A stretch of DNA of 45,853 nucleotides, from contig JAAXGQ010000031.1 in the NCBI GenBank assembly GCA_012271265.1, positions 1 to 45,853 of the forward strand. The letters run 5' to 3'. The DNA is from Vicinamibacteraceae bacterium. GTDB lineage: Bacteria; Acidobacteriota; Vicinamibacteria; Marinacidobacterales; Marinacidobacteraceae. Shown in pieces: positions 1 through 8,236 of the stretch; positions within the stretch are counted from its first letter, which is position 1; each line of letters begins with the position of its first letter. The translations under genes and the position numbers were made by a program. The notes under the pieces were generated by a model. The model saw only the letters and a program-made list of their open reading frames with translations. It had not been told where the DNA came from and searched no databases.

Positions 1-22
1 GGGCCGGAAGAAGTCCGGGCGG

Positions 23-1156
23 TCAGGCGTCGGCAGTGAGAGCGAGCTGGCGGCTGAGGGTTTCGACGGTGACGATCCCCACCAGCTGGCCCTCGTCCAG
101 AACGGCGACGGAACGGCGCTTGCCGGTCAGGATCGGGAGCGCGCGAATCGCTGCGTCCTCCGGCCCCAGCACCTGCTTCACGATGTCCGTGCTCATGAGC
201 TGCTCGGCCGTCACCTCGTCCCACTCCGAGACGGGGCGCCGATACAGGTCGGAGAGCCGGACCGATCCGACGAGTTCCTCGTCGTGAAGCACCGGGATCT
301 CCGCGTTGGGGGTCTCCAGCGCGGCCATTTCGTGGCCCGAGGCGGTGCGCTGCACCGGAAGGATCCGGTAGTCGAGAAGGTGAGCCGCGGTCACCCCGCG
401 CAGTTGCTCCGAGAACCAGAGGTGACCGGTCACCTGGCGGGAGACGCGCCGCAGGCGGATACCCATCAGGATGAACCAGGTTCCGAAGGCGAGCTGCGCC
501 ACGCCGCCAACCCCGACAGAGAGGAGCGCAAGCACCCCGAACCCCACCATGAGCAGGCCGAAGGAACGCCCGCAGACCGCAACCGCCCGGGTTCCCGCCG
601 CCGGGCTGCCCCAGATCGCCCACAGCACCGCCCGCAGCATGCGGCCGCCGTCGAGGGGCACGGCGGGGATCAGATTGAGCAGCAGCAGGAGGCCGTTCAT
701 CAGCCCCAGGTTGAAGGCCGTCGACACCGCAGCCTGCGGGAGAACGCCCTCCGGCAGGAGAGCGACGGACGCCAGGACGCCGCCGATCATGAGGGTCGCC
801 ACCGGCCCGGCCAGCGCGATGCGGAGTTCGGTGGCCGGCGTCTTCGGATGCTCCCGCAACTCGGTCACGCCGCCGAAGACCCGAAGGGAAATCCCGGAGA
901 CGGTGAGGCCGGAACGGAGCGCGGCGATGGCGTGGGCGAGTTCGTGCACCAGCACCGAACCGAGGAGCCCCACGCCGGTGGCGAGGCCGTAGCCCACTGC
1001 GGCCATCGTTCCGAGCTCGGGATAGCGCCGGGCGTAGAGCGCCGCGAACAGCGCCGCAACCACGCCGGCAAGGAGTCCCCAACTGGAGTGGATCCGGATC
1101 GGAAACGGTCGGAAGCGCGAGCGCGGCGCTTTCGCGGCGGCCGTCTCGCTGCTCAC
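23..1156 (-). CDS. Site-2 protease (M50) family membrane protease with C-terminal CBS-like region
   Basis: A 377-residue polytopic zinc metalloprotease expected to cleave membrane-embedded substrates. The zinc motif HELAH is at about residues 71-75, inside a hydrophobic segment. The second signature, NLIPAVPLDGGR at about 161-172, supplies the Asp zinc ligand. Four to six membrane segments span about 25-235. The cytosolic tail (about 250-377) has CBS-like beta-alpha units, as in the CBS-containing S2P subgroup that may sense nucleotides. The start is GTG at 1156, preceded by GGAGAGGA. It overlaps the stop of the upstream lipoprotein gene by 4 bases, so the two are probably translationally coupled. 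All catalytic residues are present, so it should be active. The substrate is unknown; no anti-sigma gene is adjacent. Confidence 0.9.
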   Translation of the reverse strand: MSSETAAAKAPRSRFRPFPIRIHSSWGLLAGVVAALFAALYARRYPELGTMAAVGYGLATGVGLLGSVLVHELAHAIAALRSGLTVSGISLRVFGGVTELREHPKTPATELRIALAGPVATLMIGGVLASVALLPEGVLPQAAVSTAFNLGLMNGLLLLLNLIPAVPLDGGRMLRAVLWAIWGSPAAGTRAVAVCGRSFGLLMVGFGVLALLSVGVGGVAQLAFGTWFILMGIRLRRVSRQVTGHLWFSEQLRGVTAAHLLDYRILPVQRTASGHEMAALETPNAEIPVLHDEELVGSVRLSDLYRRPVSEWDEVTAEQLMSTDIVKQVLGPEDAAIRALPILTGKRRSVAVLDEGQLVGIVTVETLSRQLALTADA

Positions 1157-2535
1157 GATCCGTCCTCTCCGTCACGGACGACTACGAGCACCCGGTCTCC
1201 GGCGTCGAGCCGCGAATCGAGCCAGTCCCGGTTCAGTTCGAAGAGAGCGGCCAGTGGGGCAGCGGCCGCCCCCGAGGCGGCCCGTTCCTCGAGGGCGGCG
1301 CGCGCCGGACCGGCCTCGTCCACCGGGACCGCAGCGAGCCGCCGCCAGCCCGGGAGCGGGGGTCGGAACATCCGCTCCGCCGTCCGGATCACGGCGAGAA
1401 ACTCCGCTTCGCAGACCGCGAAGGGACGGGGACCGCAGGCGAACCAGAACTCCACCGGCGGACCTGGCGTTGCGAGCACCGCGGCGAGACCGGCGGGCAT
1501 CCCCGGGTCGGCGCTGGCGGGCGGGGGACCGTCGCGCCAGCGGGCGCGCACCCCGGTGAAGCCTCGTACCCGGATGGCCTCCAGGGTGTCGAGGGCGCGC
1601 CCGGCGCTCGCCGCCGATCCGGAGAGCAAGTCGGCAAGCCGACCGAGAAGCGCGCGCTCCTCCGCGGGGCTGGGGAAGTCGCCCCCGAATCCGTCCCCGC
1701 CCGGTTCCGACCTCGCGCCGGCCGCCGGCGCTGTCGGGGATCCGAGGCCCGCGTCGGCACGCACTTCGAGAGCGGGGAGGGCTTCCTCGCCCGTCGCGAG
1801 CCCCGCGAAGTGGCCGCGGCCCCGGGGCTCGAGCCGCATGCCGTCGGGAACGGTGAGCCGAAGATCGGCGAGGGGAAGGCGCAGCTCCCCGCCGATCGCC
1901 GCGCCGAACTCGGGAGCATGCCCGTAGGGAAGCCCGTCGAGGAGTTCCAGCCAGGCCTCCCGACTTTCCCCGAGGGCGGCAGGATCACCTTCCGGGATCA
2001 CGAGACGCAGCGGCTGCGCGACCAGTTCCCGGTCCGGCCCGGGCCGGAACGCGCCCGAGAGATACAGCCTCGAGGCCTCGCCGAGGAGCGCTTCGAGCCG
2101 GTCCATGCTGCCGAGAGCAGGGAGAAGCCCCCGGGTGAGGTAGATCGCGCCGTCGGCGAACAGGTAGGCCTCCTCGTCCGGGCTGTCGAGGAGCACGAGC
2201 TCCCACGCCGCCTCCGGCCAAGGCAGCGCGGGGAGGACGGCCCGCCCCATCCGCTCCAGCGCGGCGGCCGACGTCCCGGAGGCGACGCGGAGCCGGCCGG
2301 TCTCGAAGTCGGTGCGCGCCGCCTCCCCCGCCGACCGGGCGGAAACATCGGGGAAGGTGATGGCGGCGCCGCCGGAGACGCATCCCGACAGCGCGGCCGC
2401 GGCGAGGACGGCCGCCGGAACGAGGCGCCGGGGACCGCGAGGACCACGAGGACCGGGGAAGCCGGAACCAGGCGCCCACCGGCGCCGCCGGATCAGAGGT
2501 AGAACTCGGCGTTGATGTCCCGGTACTCGTCCCAC
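1153..2535 (-). CDS. Lipoprotein resembling an M48 metalloprotease that lacks the HExxH motif
   Basis: A 460-residue exported protein. An Arg/Pro-rich N-terminus (about 1-37) precedes a hydrophobic stretch and the lipobox LSGC, with Cys at about 52. Residues about 111-160 follow the M48 core layout: a strand, then AYLFADGAIYLTRGLL in place of the usual NAFALPGG-type segment, then the helix that should hold HExGH. Here that helix reads GEASR (about 152-156), so both zinc histidines are missing. I see no later ExxxD zinc ligand. The remaining ~300 residues are unfamiliar. The start is GTG at 2535, inside the ferredoxin gene by 43 bases; no other ATG, GTG or TTG lies before the lipobox. The downstream M50 gene overlaps by 4 bases. 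It may be a structural or chaperone-like relative of periplasmic M48 lipoproteins. The M48 relationship is inference from motif spacing. Confidence 0.7.
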   Translation of the reverse strand: MGRVPGHQRRVLPLIRRRRWAPGSGFPGPRGPRGPRRLVPAAVLAAAALSGCVSGGAAITFPDVSARSAGEAARTDFETGRLRVASGTSAAALERMGRAVLPALPWPEAAWELVLLDSPDEEAYLFADGAIYLTRGLLPALGSMDRLEALLGEASRLYLSGAFRPGPDRELVAQPLRLVIPEGDPAALGESREAWLELLDGLPYGHAPEFGAAIGGELRLPLADLRLTVPDGMRLEPRGRGHFAGLATGEEALPALEVRADAGLGSPTAPAAGARSEPGGDGFGGDFPSPAEERALLGRLADLLSGSAASAGRALDTLEAIRVRGFTGVRARWRDGPPPASADPGMPAGLAAVLATPGPPVEFWFACGPRPFAVCEAEFLAVIRTAERMFRPPLPGWRRLAAVPVDEAGPARAALEERAASGAAAAPLAALFELNRDWLDSRLDAGDRVLVVVRDGEDGS

Positions 2536-2750
2536 TCCTCAGGAAGCTCTTCATCCGGAAAGATGGCGGTCACCGGACAGGCCGGTTCGCAGGCGCCGCA
2601 GTCGATGCAGGTGTCCGGATCGATGTAGAGCTGCTCGACCTCTTCGAACTCTTCCTCTTCCTGGGTCGGATGGATGCAGTCCACCGGGCAAACATCCACG
2701 CAGGCAGTGTCTTTCGTGCCGATGCAGGGCTCAGCAATCCAGTAGGACAT
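2493..2750 (-). CDS. Ferredoxin, 3Fe-4S/4Fe-4S (FdxA-like)
   Basis: An 85-residue soluble electron carrier. The first cluster motif is CIGTKDTACVDVCP, in which the usual second Cys of CxxC is Thr; this is compatible with a [3Fe-4S] cluster, as in seven-iron ferredoxins. The second motif, CIDCGACEPACP, has the full CxxCxxCxxxCP pattern for [4Fe-4S]. The C-terminal half is very acidic, usual for proteins that dock to reductases. The start ATG at 2750 has a strong Shine-Dalgarno TAGGAGG about 10 bases upstream. It lies 50 bp downstream of nuoN on the same strand, so it is probably part of the nuo transcript. A role as electron donor to this complex I is possible but unproven. Confidence 0.93.
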   Translation of the reverse strand: MSYWIAEPCIGTKDTACVDVCPVDCIHPTQEEEEFEEVEQLYIDPDTCIDCGACEPACPVTAIFPDEELPEEWDEYRDINAEFYL

Positions 2751-2800
2751 GACGAAGTGCCTCCTAGAGCAGGCGAGTCAGACGGTTGGGGATTCCGATG

Positions 2801-4282
2801 TCAGACAAGGTCGAGCAACTGGCGGGACACCCGGGTGAAACCGTCCAGCGCGTTCCAAAAGAGTAGCCCAACCAGGTTGGGAATGGCGAGCAGCGCGAGC
2901 AGCACCGCATCGAGGCGGCTGAAGGCGAAGGCCGGCGGGGACGCCTCGCCCGGCTCGATGACCATCGTCATCACGACCTTCAGGTAGTAGGCCGCGGCCA
3001 CCGCGACATTCAGCCCGCCCACCACGGCCAGCCAGACGAGGTCGGCCTGGATCACCGCAATGAAGACGTAGTACTTGGCGGCGAAGCCCATGAACGGCGG
3101 CATCCCGAGCAGCGACAGGAGGAAGACCACCATGGCGATGGTGAGGACGGGCGAGCGCTTCCAGAACCCCGCGTAGCTGGCCAGATCGAAGCTGCCGGTC
3201 ACCCGATGGGCCAGGATGACAACGAAGAAGGCCCCCAGGTTCATGAACAGGTAGACGACCAGGTAGACGCCGATCGCGTGCACCGCCTCCGAGGACAGGG
3301 CCGCGGCCCCCATCAGCATCGTTCCGGCGTGCCCGATCGAGGAATAGGCCAGCAGCCGCTTCAGATTCGTCTGGAGAAGCGCCGCCACGTTGCCGAGCGT
3401 CATCGTCACCACCGACAGGACGATCAGCAGGGTCTGGGCCTCCGAGCCGGGGATCGGGAGGAAGCTGCCGCCCTCCGGAGTGGCCAGGCCGGAGTAGAAG
3501 AACCGGATCAGCACCGCGAAACCGGCCGCCTTGGGGCCGACCGAAAGGAAGGCGGTGACCGGAGTGGGCGCTCCGGTGTAGACGTCGGGGCACCAGAAGT
3601 GGAACGGGACCGCGGCGATCTTGAAGCCGATGCCGCCGGCGATGAGCACGAGCACCAGGAGCAGCTCCGGCCCGTGCGCTCCGGACGCAAGCGCTTCGCG
3701 GACCCCGTAGAGGTCCAGCGTCCCGGTCATCCCGTAGAGGAGCGAGAGGCCGAAGAGCATCGCGCCGGTGGAGACCGCTCCGAACAGGATGTACTTCAGC
3801 GAAGCCTCGTTCGAGAGCCGCTCCGAGCTCAGGTAGCCCACCATGAGGTAGGAGGCGACCGAGACCGTCTCCAGCGACAGGTAGATCATGACCAGGTTCA
3901 CCGAACCGGCCATCCACATGAGCGCCGCCGCGGTGGTCACGATGAGGGCGACCATCTCCCCCATCCGCACCGACTCCAGCTCCCGGGCGCGGAGGCTGAA
4001 GAGCAGCACGAAGAGCGCGGTAAGCGCGAACACCGGGCGCAGCACCGCGAGCAGTCCGTCGTCGGCGATCATGGACGCGAACAGCGCGCCGCCGCCCGGG
4101 GGGCCTAACGAGGTGAACAGAGCGACGAGCAGCCCGCCCCCGGCGATCCAGGTGAGCAGGCTGTTGGCCCGCAGGGTCTCCCAGCGCTGGGTCAGGAGGT
4201 CGGCGACGATCACCACCGCCAGCGTCCCGACGAGCGCCAGCTCGGGGATGAACCGGGTCAGGCTCAGGGCCGCGTCAGACAC
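2801..4282 (-). CDS. nuoN: NADH-quinone oxidoreductase subunit N
   Basis: A 493-residue antiporter-like membrane subunit of complex I, one of the proton-pumping modules in the membrane arm. About 14 membrane helices are visible. The family core includes the Glu-containing segment LSLETVSVASY, the lysine-bearing GFKIAAVPFHFWCPDVY segment and the AYSSIGHAG motif. Length is typical for NuoN. The start is GTG at 4282 with GAAGGAGG about 6 bases upstream. Only 39 bp separate it from nuoK. The two related antiporter subunits L and M, which normally lie between K and N, are absent. The assignment to N rather than L or M rests on length and overall pattern. Confidence 0.95.
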   Translation of the reverse strand: MSDAALSLTRFIPELALVGTLAVVIVADLLTQRWETLRANSLLTWIAGGGLLVALFTSLGPPGGGALFASMIADDGLLAVLRPVFALTALFVLLFSLRARELESVRMGEMVALIVTTAAALMWMAGSVNLVMIYLSLETVSVASYLMVGYLSSERLSNEASLKYILFGAVSTGAMLFGLSLLYGMTGTLDLYGVREALASGAHGPELLLVLVLIAGGIGFKIAAVPFHFWCPDVYTGAPTPVTAFLSVGPKAAGFAVLIRFFYSGLATPEGGSFLPIPGSEAQTLLIVLSVVTMTLGNVAALLQTNLKRLLAYSSIGHAGTMLMGAAALSSEAVHAIGVYLVVYLFMNLGAFFVVILAHRVTGSFDLASYAGFWKRSPVLTIAMVVFLLSLLGMPPFMGFAAKYYVFIAVIQADLVWLAVVGGLNVAVAAAYYLKVVMTMVIEPGEASPPAFAFSRLDAVLLALLAIPNLVGLLFWNALDGFTRVSRQLLDLV

Positions 4283-4321
4283 GAACGCCTCCTTCCCGCC
4301 GTGACGAATGGTTTCGCGGCG

Positions 4322-4627
4322 TCATCCCCTGAGCTCCGAGGCGCGGTCGATGTTGACTTCCTTCAGGAGGCGGTAGAGCGACATGACGATCGCGAGCGCG
4401 ACCGCCGCCTCGCATGCGGCCACCACGATCACGAGGAGCGCGAAGACCTGGCCCCCGACGGCGCCCTCCACGTAACGGGAAAAGGCCACCAGGTTGATGT
4501 TCGCCGAGTTGAAGATCAGCTCGATCGACATGAGCACGCTCACCGCGTTGCGCCGGGTGAGGACCCCGAAGACGCCGAGCGCAAAGAGCGCCGCGGCGAT
4601 ATAGAGGTAATGCTCGAGCGGAATCAC
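4322..4627 (-). CDS. nuoK: NADH-quinone oxidoreductase subunit K
   Basis: A 101-residue protein with three membrane helices, the usual length for NuoK. It carries the two conserved membrane-embedded glutamates: in MSIELIFNSANINLVAF (helix 2) and AACEAAVALAIV (helix 3). Both contribute to proton transfer in the membrane arm. The start ATG overlaps the nuoJ stop by 4 bases, which couples their translation. The next gene downstream is nuoN rather than the usual nuoL. Confidence 0.97.
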   Translation of the reverse strand: MIPLEHYLYIAAALFALGVFGVLTRRNAVSVLMSIELIFNSANINLVAFSRYVEGAVGGQVFALLVIVVAACEAAVALAIVMSLYRLLKEVNIDRASELRG

Positions 4628-5130
4628 GATCCGGACCTCCGGCGGACGAGCATCGCCGCGCCCATGAGCGCGATGAGGAGCAGGACCGACGCGATCTCGA
4701 ACGCCAGCACGTAGTCACCGACCAGCAGCCGGCCGAGGGGCTCGCTGCTCGGTCCCGGGTCGCCGGTGTCCATGGCGCCCCAGTCGACCGCGCCGATGAT
4801 CCAGATCAGGAGCGCGAAGACGAGCCCGGAGGCGAGCGCGCCGGGGAGCACCTGGACCTTGCCGGTCCGGATCTTCAGGTCGTAGATCCGGTTCGTCAGC
4901 ATCACGCCGAACAGCAGCAGGGTCAGGATGCCGCCGACGTAGATCAGGACCTGGGCTCCGGCGAGGAAGTCCGCGCCGAGATAGACGTAGAAGACCGCTA
5001 CGCCGAAGAACGCCGCCACGAGCGCGAATGCGGCGTGAACCAGGTTCGACCCGAGCACCACGTACAGCGCCGAGGCGAGGACGAGGGCCGCGACCACGTA
5101 GAAGATCGCCTGGGCGGCCATGGACTCCAT
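4624..5130 (-). CDS. nuoJ: NADH-quinone oxidoreductase subunit J
   Basis: A 168-residue membrane subunit with about five hydrophobic helices. It contains the NuoJ signature in which VYLGADFLAGAQVLIYVGGILTL (written here only as the span about residues 48-70) includes the glycine-rich helix that forms the pi-bulge region. The start ATG at 5130 has AAGGA about 9 bases upstream; a second in-frame ATG lies three codons later. It overlaps nuoK by 4 bases and follows nuoI by 49 bp. Length is normal for the family. Confidence 0.95.
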   Translation of the reverse strand: MESMAAQAIFYVVAALVLASALYVVLGSNLVHAAFALVAAFFGVAVFYVYLGADFLAGAQVLIYVGGILTLLLFGVMLTNRIYDLKIRTGKVQVLPGALASGLVFALLIWIIGAVDWGAMDTGDPGPSSEPLGRLLVGDYVLAFEIASVLLLIALMGAAMLVRRRSGS

Positions 5131-5179
5131 CGGTTGTGATCCTTCCGGCTTGCTGCCTCTGCCCTGCCTGACCGGTTCC

Positions 5180-5809
5180 TCAGTTCGCCTCGGCGGGCGC
5201 CGCGGCCCGGCGCCGGCGGACGACCTTCCTGCGCGGCCGCGCCTTCGAGAGGGCGCCCTTCTTCCGGACGAACTTCTTCCGCGCGAACTTCCTCCGCACC
5301 GGAGGCTTCGGCGGATTCGGATCCCGGGGCTCCTTGGCGTAGCGGTAGAGCAGGTCGCCCTTGCGATCGCCGCCGAACTCGAAATCCGGAGTCATGAGGA
5401 TGCAGTCGGTGGGACAGGGATACACGCAGAGCTGGCAGTAGCAGCAGAGCGACATGTCGATATCGAACTGCACCACCGTCTGCTTGATGGCCTGCCCGTT
5501 CGCCGCGAAGATCGGCGGAGCGGTCTTGAGCCGGCGCTCGTTCTCGATGTGGATGCAGTCCACCGGGCAGGCCCGCTCGCACTGCTTGCAGCCGATGCAG
5601 TCCTCGATCTTGACGTGGAGCTTCATCCGCGAGCGGTCCTGCAGGGATTCCTTCGGGATGTCCAGGGGCGAACGCCAGCGCTCTTCGGGAAGCTCGTCGG
5701 CGGTGTACTGCTGGGTCACCGACGGCGTGAAAACGTGCCGGAAGGTGACGCCCATCCCGATCAGCACGGTGCTGACCGACTCGTAGATGTCCTGGAAGTA
5801 CTGCTTCAT
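5180..5809 (-). CDS. nuoI: NADH-quinone oxidoreductase subunit I with a basic C-terminal tail
   Basis: A 209-residue peripheral-arm subunit that carries clusters N6a and N6b and passes electrons to NuoB. The first cluster motif is CIGCKQCERACP and the second is CCYCQLCVYPCP; both are complete. The core ends at about residue 160. The last ~49 residues are an unusual tail with about 20 Lys/Arg, repeats of the RKKF/VRKK kind and a run of four Arg near the end, which looks like a bacterial H1-type basic tail. ATG at 5809 lies 5 bp after the nuoH stop; an upstream GTG at 5818 would overlap it by 4 bases and is an equally possible start. The tail is separate from the iron-sulfur core, so electron transfer should be unaffected. 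Confidence 0.95.
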   Translation of the reverse strand: MKQYFQDIYESVSTVLIGMGVTFRHVFTPSVTQQYTADELPEERWRSPLDIPKESLQDRSRMKLHVKIEDCIGCKQCERACPVDCIHIENERRLKTAPPIFAANGQAIKQTVVQFDIDMSLCCYCQLCVYPCPTDCILMTPDFEFGGDRKGDLLYRYAKEPRDPNPPKPPVRRKFARKKFVRKKGALSKARPRRKVVRRRRAAAPAEAN

Positions 5810-5814
5810 GCCGA

Positions 5815-6975
5815 TCACCAACCGGCCCCGACGCCGCGCACGCCCGCCACCACCAGCAGCAGGAAGAATGAAATCGGGATCACGTATTTCCAGCAGACCG
5901 CCATGAGCTGATCCACCCGGAGACGGGGCAGCGTCCAGCGCAGCCACATCTGGACCACGACGAGGCCGAAGCCCTTGACGAAGAGGAGCAGCGGGTTGGA
6001 GCCGAAGGGACCCACCCAGCCGCCGAGGAACATCAGCGCCGCCAGCATGGAGACGAGCAGCATGTTCCCGTATTCGGCGAGAAAGAAGAATGCGAACCGC
6101 ATCCCGCTGTACTCGGTGTGGAAGCCCGCCACCAGCTCCGACTCGGCCTCGGGAATGTCGAACGGCGTGCGGTTCGTCTCGGCCAGCCCGCAGATGAAGA
6201 AGAGGACGAACCCGATGAGGTTCAGCGGGAACATCTGGAAGATGAGCCAGTCGCCGATGCCGAGGAAGCCGCCTTCCTGCGCCGCCACGATCTCCGGAAT
6301 CGAGAGCGTCCCCACCTGGGCCACGACGAGCAGCACCAGGATGGCGGTCGGGATCTCGTAGCTGACCATCTGGGCCGCGGCCCGCATCCCGCCGTAGAGC
6401 GCGTACTTGTTGTTCGAACCCCAGCCGGCCATGAGGACCGACAGGGCGCCGAGCGAGGTGATCGCCACGAAATAGAGGACGCCGATGTTCAGGTCGGCGA
6501 CCGCGAGCACCGCCCCGTCGCTGCGGACACCCCAGGGAACGATCGCGAAGGCGGCGAAGGCGCTCACGATGGCGAGCATCGGAGCGGCCCGGAAGAGCAC
6601 CGGGTCCGCGTTCTTCGGGACCAGGTCCTCCTTGAAGAGGAGCTTGATGCCGTCGGCGAAGCTCTGGAGCAGCCCGTGCCAGCCCACCCGCATCGGCCCC
6701 AGCCGATCCTGGACGTGGGCCGCCACCTTCCGCTCCAGCCAGATCGCGTAGATCGGGTTGAGCGCGAGGATGCCGATGAAGCCGGCGCACCCGACCGCGA
6801 CGGTCACCAGGTGCTGGAGTCCCGGTGGGATGAAGTCCTGCGTCAGCTCGGAGATCACCATCGCCAGGACCGGCAGCGCGGCGATCGTCCCGAGGACGGC
6901 CACCGCGAGCACGATCGGGATGGCCGTGAGCGGCCCCATGAGCCGCATCTCGACCTGACGGAAGCGCGTGATCAC
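5815..6975 (-). CDS. nuoH: NADH-quinone oxidoreductase subunit H
   Basis: A 386-residue membrane subunit with about eight helices that forms much of the quinone-binding chamber and links the two arms of complex I. Family signatures are visible: WLERKVAAHVQDRLGPMRVGWHG near residues 84-106 (a known hallmark; only key residues ERK and GP are cited), FKEDLVP, and GLAETNRTPFDIPEAESELV, whose acidic loop lines the quinone tunnel. The start overlaps the nuoD stop by 4 bases, and the stop lies just ahead of nuoI. Length is slightly above the E. coli protein because of a longer N-terminus. Confidence 0.96.
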   Translation of the reverse strand: MITRFRQVEMRLMGPLTAIPIVLAVAVLGTIAALPVLAMVISELTQDFIPPGLQHLVTVAVGCAGFIGILALNPIYAIWLERKVAAHVQDRLGPMRVGWHGLLQSFADGIKLLFKEDLVPKNADPVLFRAAPMLAIVSAFAAFAIVPWGVRSDGAVLAVADLNIGVLYFVAITSLGALSVLMAGWGSNNKYALYGGMRAAAQMVSYEIPTAILVLLVVAQVGTLSIPEIVAAQEGGFLGIGDWLIFQMFPLNLIGFVLFFICGLAETNRTPFDIPEAESELVAGFHTEYSGMRFAFFFLAEYGNMLLVSMLAALMFLGGWVGPFGSNPLLLFVKGFGLVVVQMWLRWTLPRLRVDQLMAVCWKYVIPISFFLLLVVAGVRGVGAGW

Positions 6976-8189
6976 CGGTCGATCTCTCCCAGCACGATGT
7001 CGAGGCTGCCGATGATCGCGATGATGTCCGCGATCATCTCGCCCCGGGTGATCTCGTGGAACAGCCCCATCGCGACGAAGCAGGGGGACCGGCCCTTGAC
7101 GCGGTAGGGGATCGGCTTCTTCGGCTCGGCGACGATGTAGAAGCCGAGTTCGCCGCGCGGCGCCTCGGTCCGGAGGTAGGCCTCACCGCCCTTCGGACGC
7201 ACGAACCGGGGCACGTTCTCGTGGACGTCGCCTTCGGCCGGAAGCCGCGCGAGCGCCTGGCGCACGATCTTCACGCTCTCGTACATCTCCCGGACCCGCA
7301 CGAAGTACCGGTCCCAGCAGGACCCGATGGGACCGTGCTCGCCGGTTCCGGTGATGACGTCGAAGTCGTAGCCCTCGTAGCCGAGGTAGGGATCGTCGCG
7401 GCGGAGGTCCCAGTCATGCCCGGAGCCCCGCAGGTTCGGACCGGAGAGCGCGTAATCCACCGCCATCGGGGGCGGAATGACGCCGACATCGGCCGTCCGA
7501 CGGATGAAGATCCTGTTGTGCGACAGCAGGCTGTCCACTTCGTCGAGCACCGGGACGAACTCGTCGAGAAAGCGCGTGCAGCGGTCGGTCCAGCCGTCCG
7601 GCAGGTCGTGGGAGACGCCGCCGACCCAGTTGTAGTTGTAGAGCAGGCGGGCGCCCGAGAGCCACTCGAAAAGGTCGAGGACCCGTTCCCGCTGCTGGAA
7701 GCAGAGCAGGAACGGGGTGAACGCCCCGATGTCCATGCCGTAGGTGCCCATCGCCAGCAGGTGGCTCGCGATGCGCTGCAGCTCGGCGGTGATCACCCGG
7801 ATGCCGGCCACCCTCTCGCCCACGCCGATGCCGAGGAGCTTCTCCACGGTCATCGCGTAGGTGAGGCTGTTCCCCATCGATCCGACGTAGTCCATCCGGT
7901 CGGTGAAGGGGATGACGCCCTGGTAGTCGATGTTCTCCGCGTGCTTTTCGAAGTTGCGGTGGAGGTAGCCGATGTGGGGCCGGGCGTCCTTCACGATCTC
8001 GCCGTCGGTCTTGAGCTCCACCCGCAGCACGCCGTGTGTCGAGGGGTGCTGCGGCCCCATGTTGAGGATCATCTCGTCCTCTTCGAGCTCCTCCGGCGAG
8101 AACGCGTAGGAGTTGTCGGGGGGCAGTTGCTCGTCGTAGAGCGTGACGAGGGGTCCCCCGTCCTGCCCGGTGGCCGCCTTTCGGTCCAT
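6972..8189 (-). CDS. nuoD: NADH-quinone oxidoreductase subunit D (49 kDa)
   Basis: A 405-residue peripheral subunit that forms the quinone site with NuoB. The signature MGPQHPSTHGVLRVEL is present, as are YLHRNFEK and the hydrogenase-like C-terminal region ending IGSLDIVLGEIDR. It is a separate gene, not a NuoCD fusion. I chose ATG at 8189 because GAGG sits about 6 bases upstream. ATG at 8216 would add nine residues but has a weaker ribosome site. The gene follows nuoC by about 47 bp and overlaps nuoH by 4 bases. All expected family segments are present. Confidence 0.96.
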   Translation of the reverse strand: MDRKAATGQDGGPLVTLYDEQLPPDNSYAFSPEELEEDEMILNMGPQHPSTHGVLRVELKTDGEIVKDARPHIGYLHRNFEKHAENIDYQGVIPFTDRMDYVGSMGNSLTYAMTVEKLLGIGVGERVAGIRVITAELQRIASHLLAMGTYGMDIGAFTPFLLCFQQRERVLDLFEWLSGARLLYNYNWVGGVSHDLPDGWTDRCTRFLDEFVPVLDEVDSLLSHNRIFIRRTADVGVIPPPMAVDYALSGPNLRGSGHDWDLRRDDPYLGYEGYDFDVITGTGEHGPIGSCWDRYFVRVREMYESVKIVRQALARLPAEGDVHENVPRFVRPKGGEAYLRTEAPRGELGFYIVAEPKKPIPYRVKGRSPCFVAMGLFHEITRGEMIADIIAIIGSLDIVLGEIDR

Positions 8190-8236
8190 TACGCGCCTCG
8201 TGTCCGCCGTCGCCATCCGTCTCGCAGTCCTGGCGC

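Noticed and set aside
284-1927. Plus-strand open frame of about 550 codons opposite the M50 and lipoprotein genes
   Set aside because: Arg/Pro/Ser-rich shadow with no motif or plausible start.
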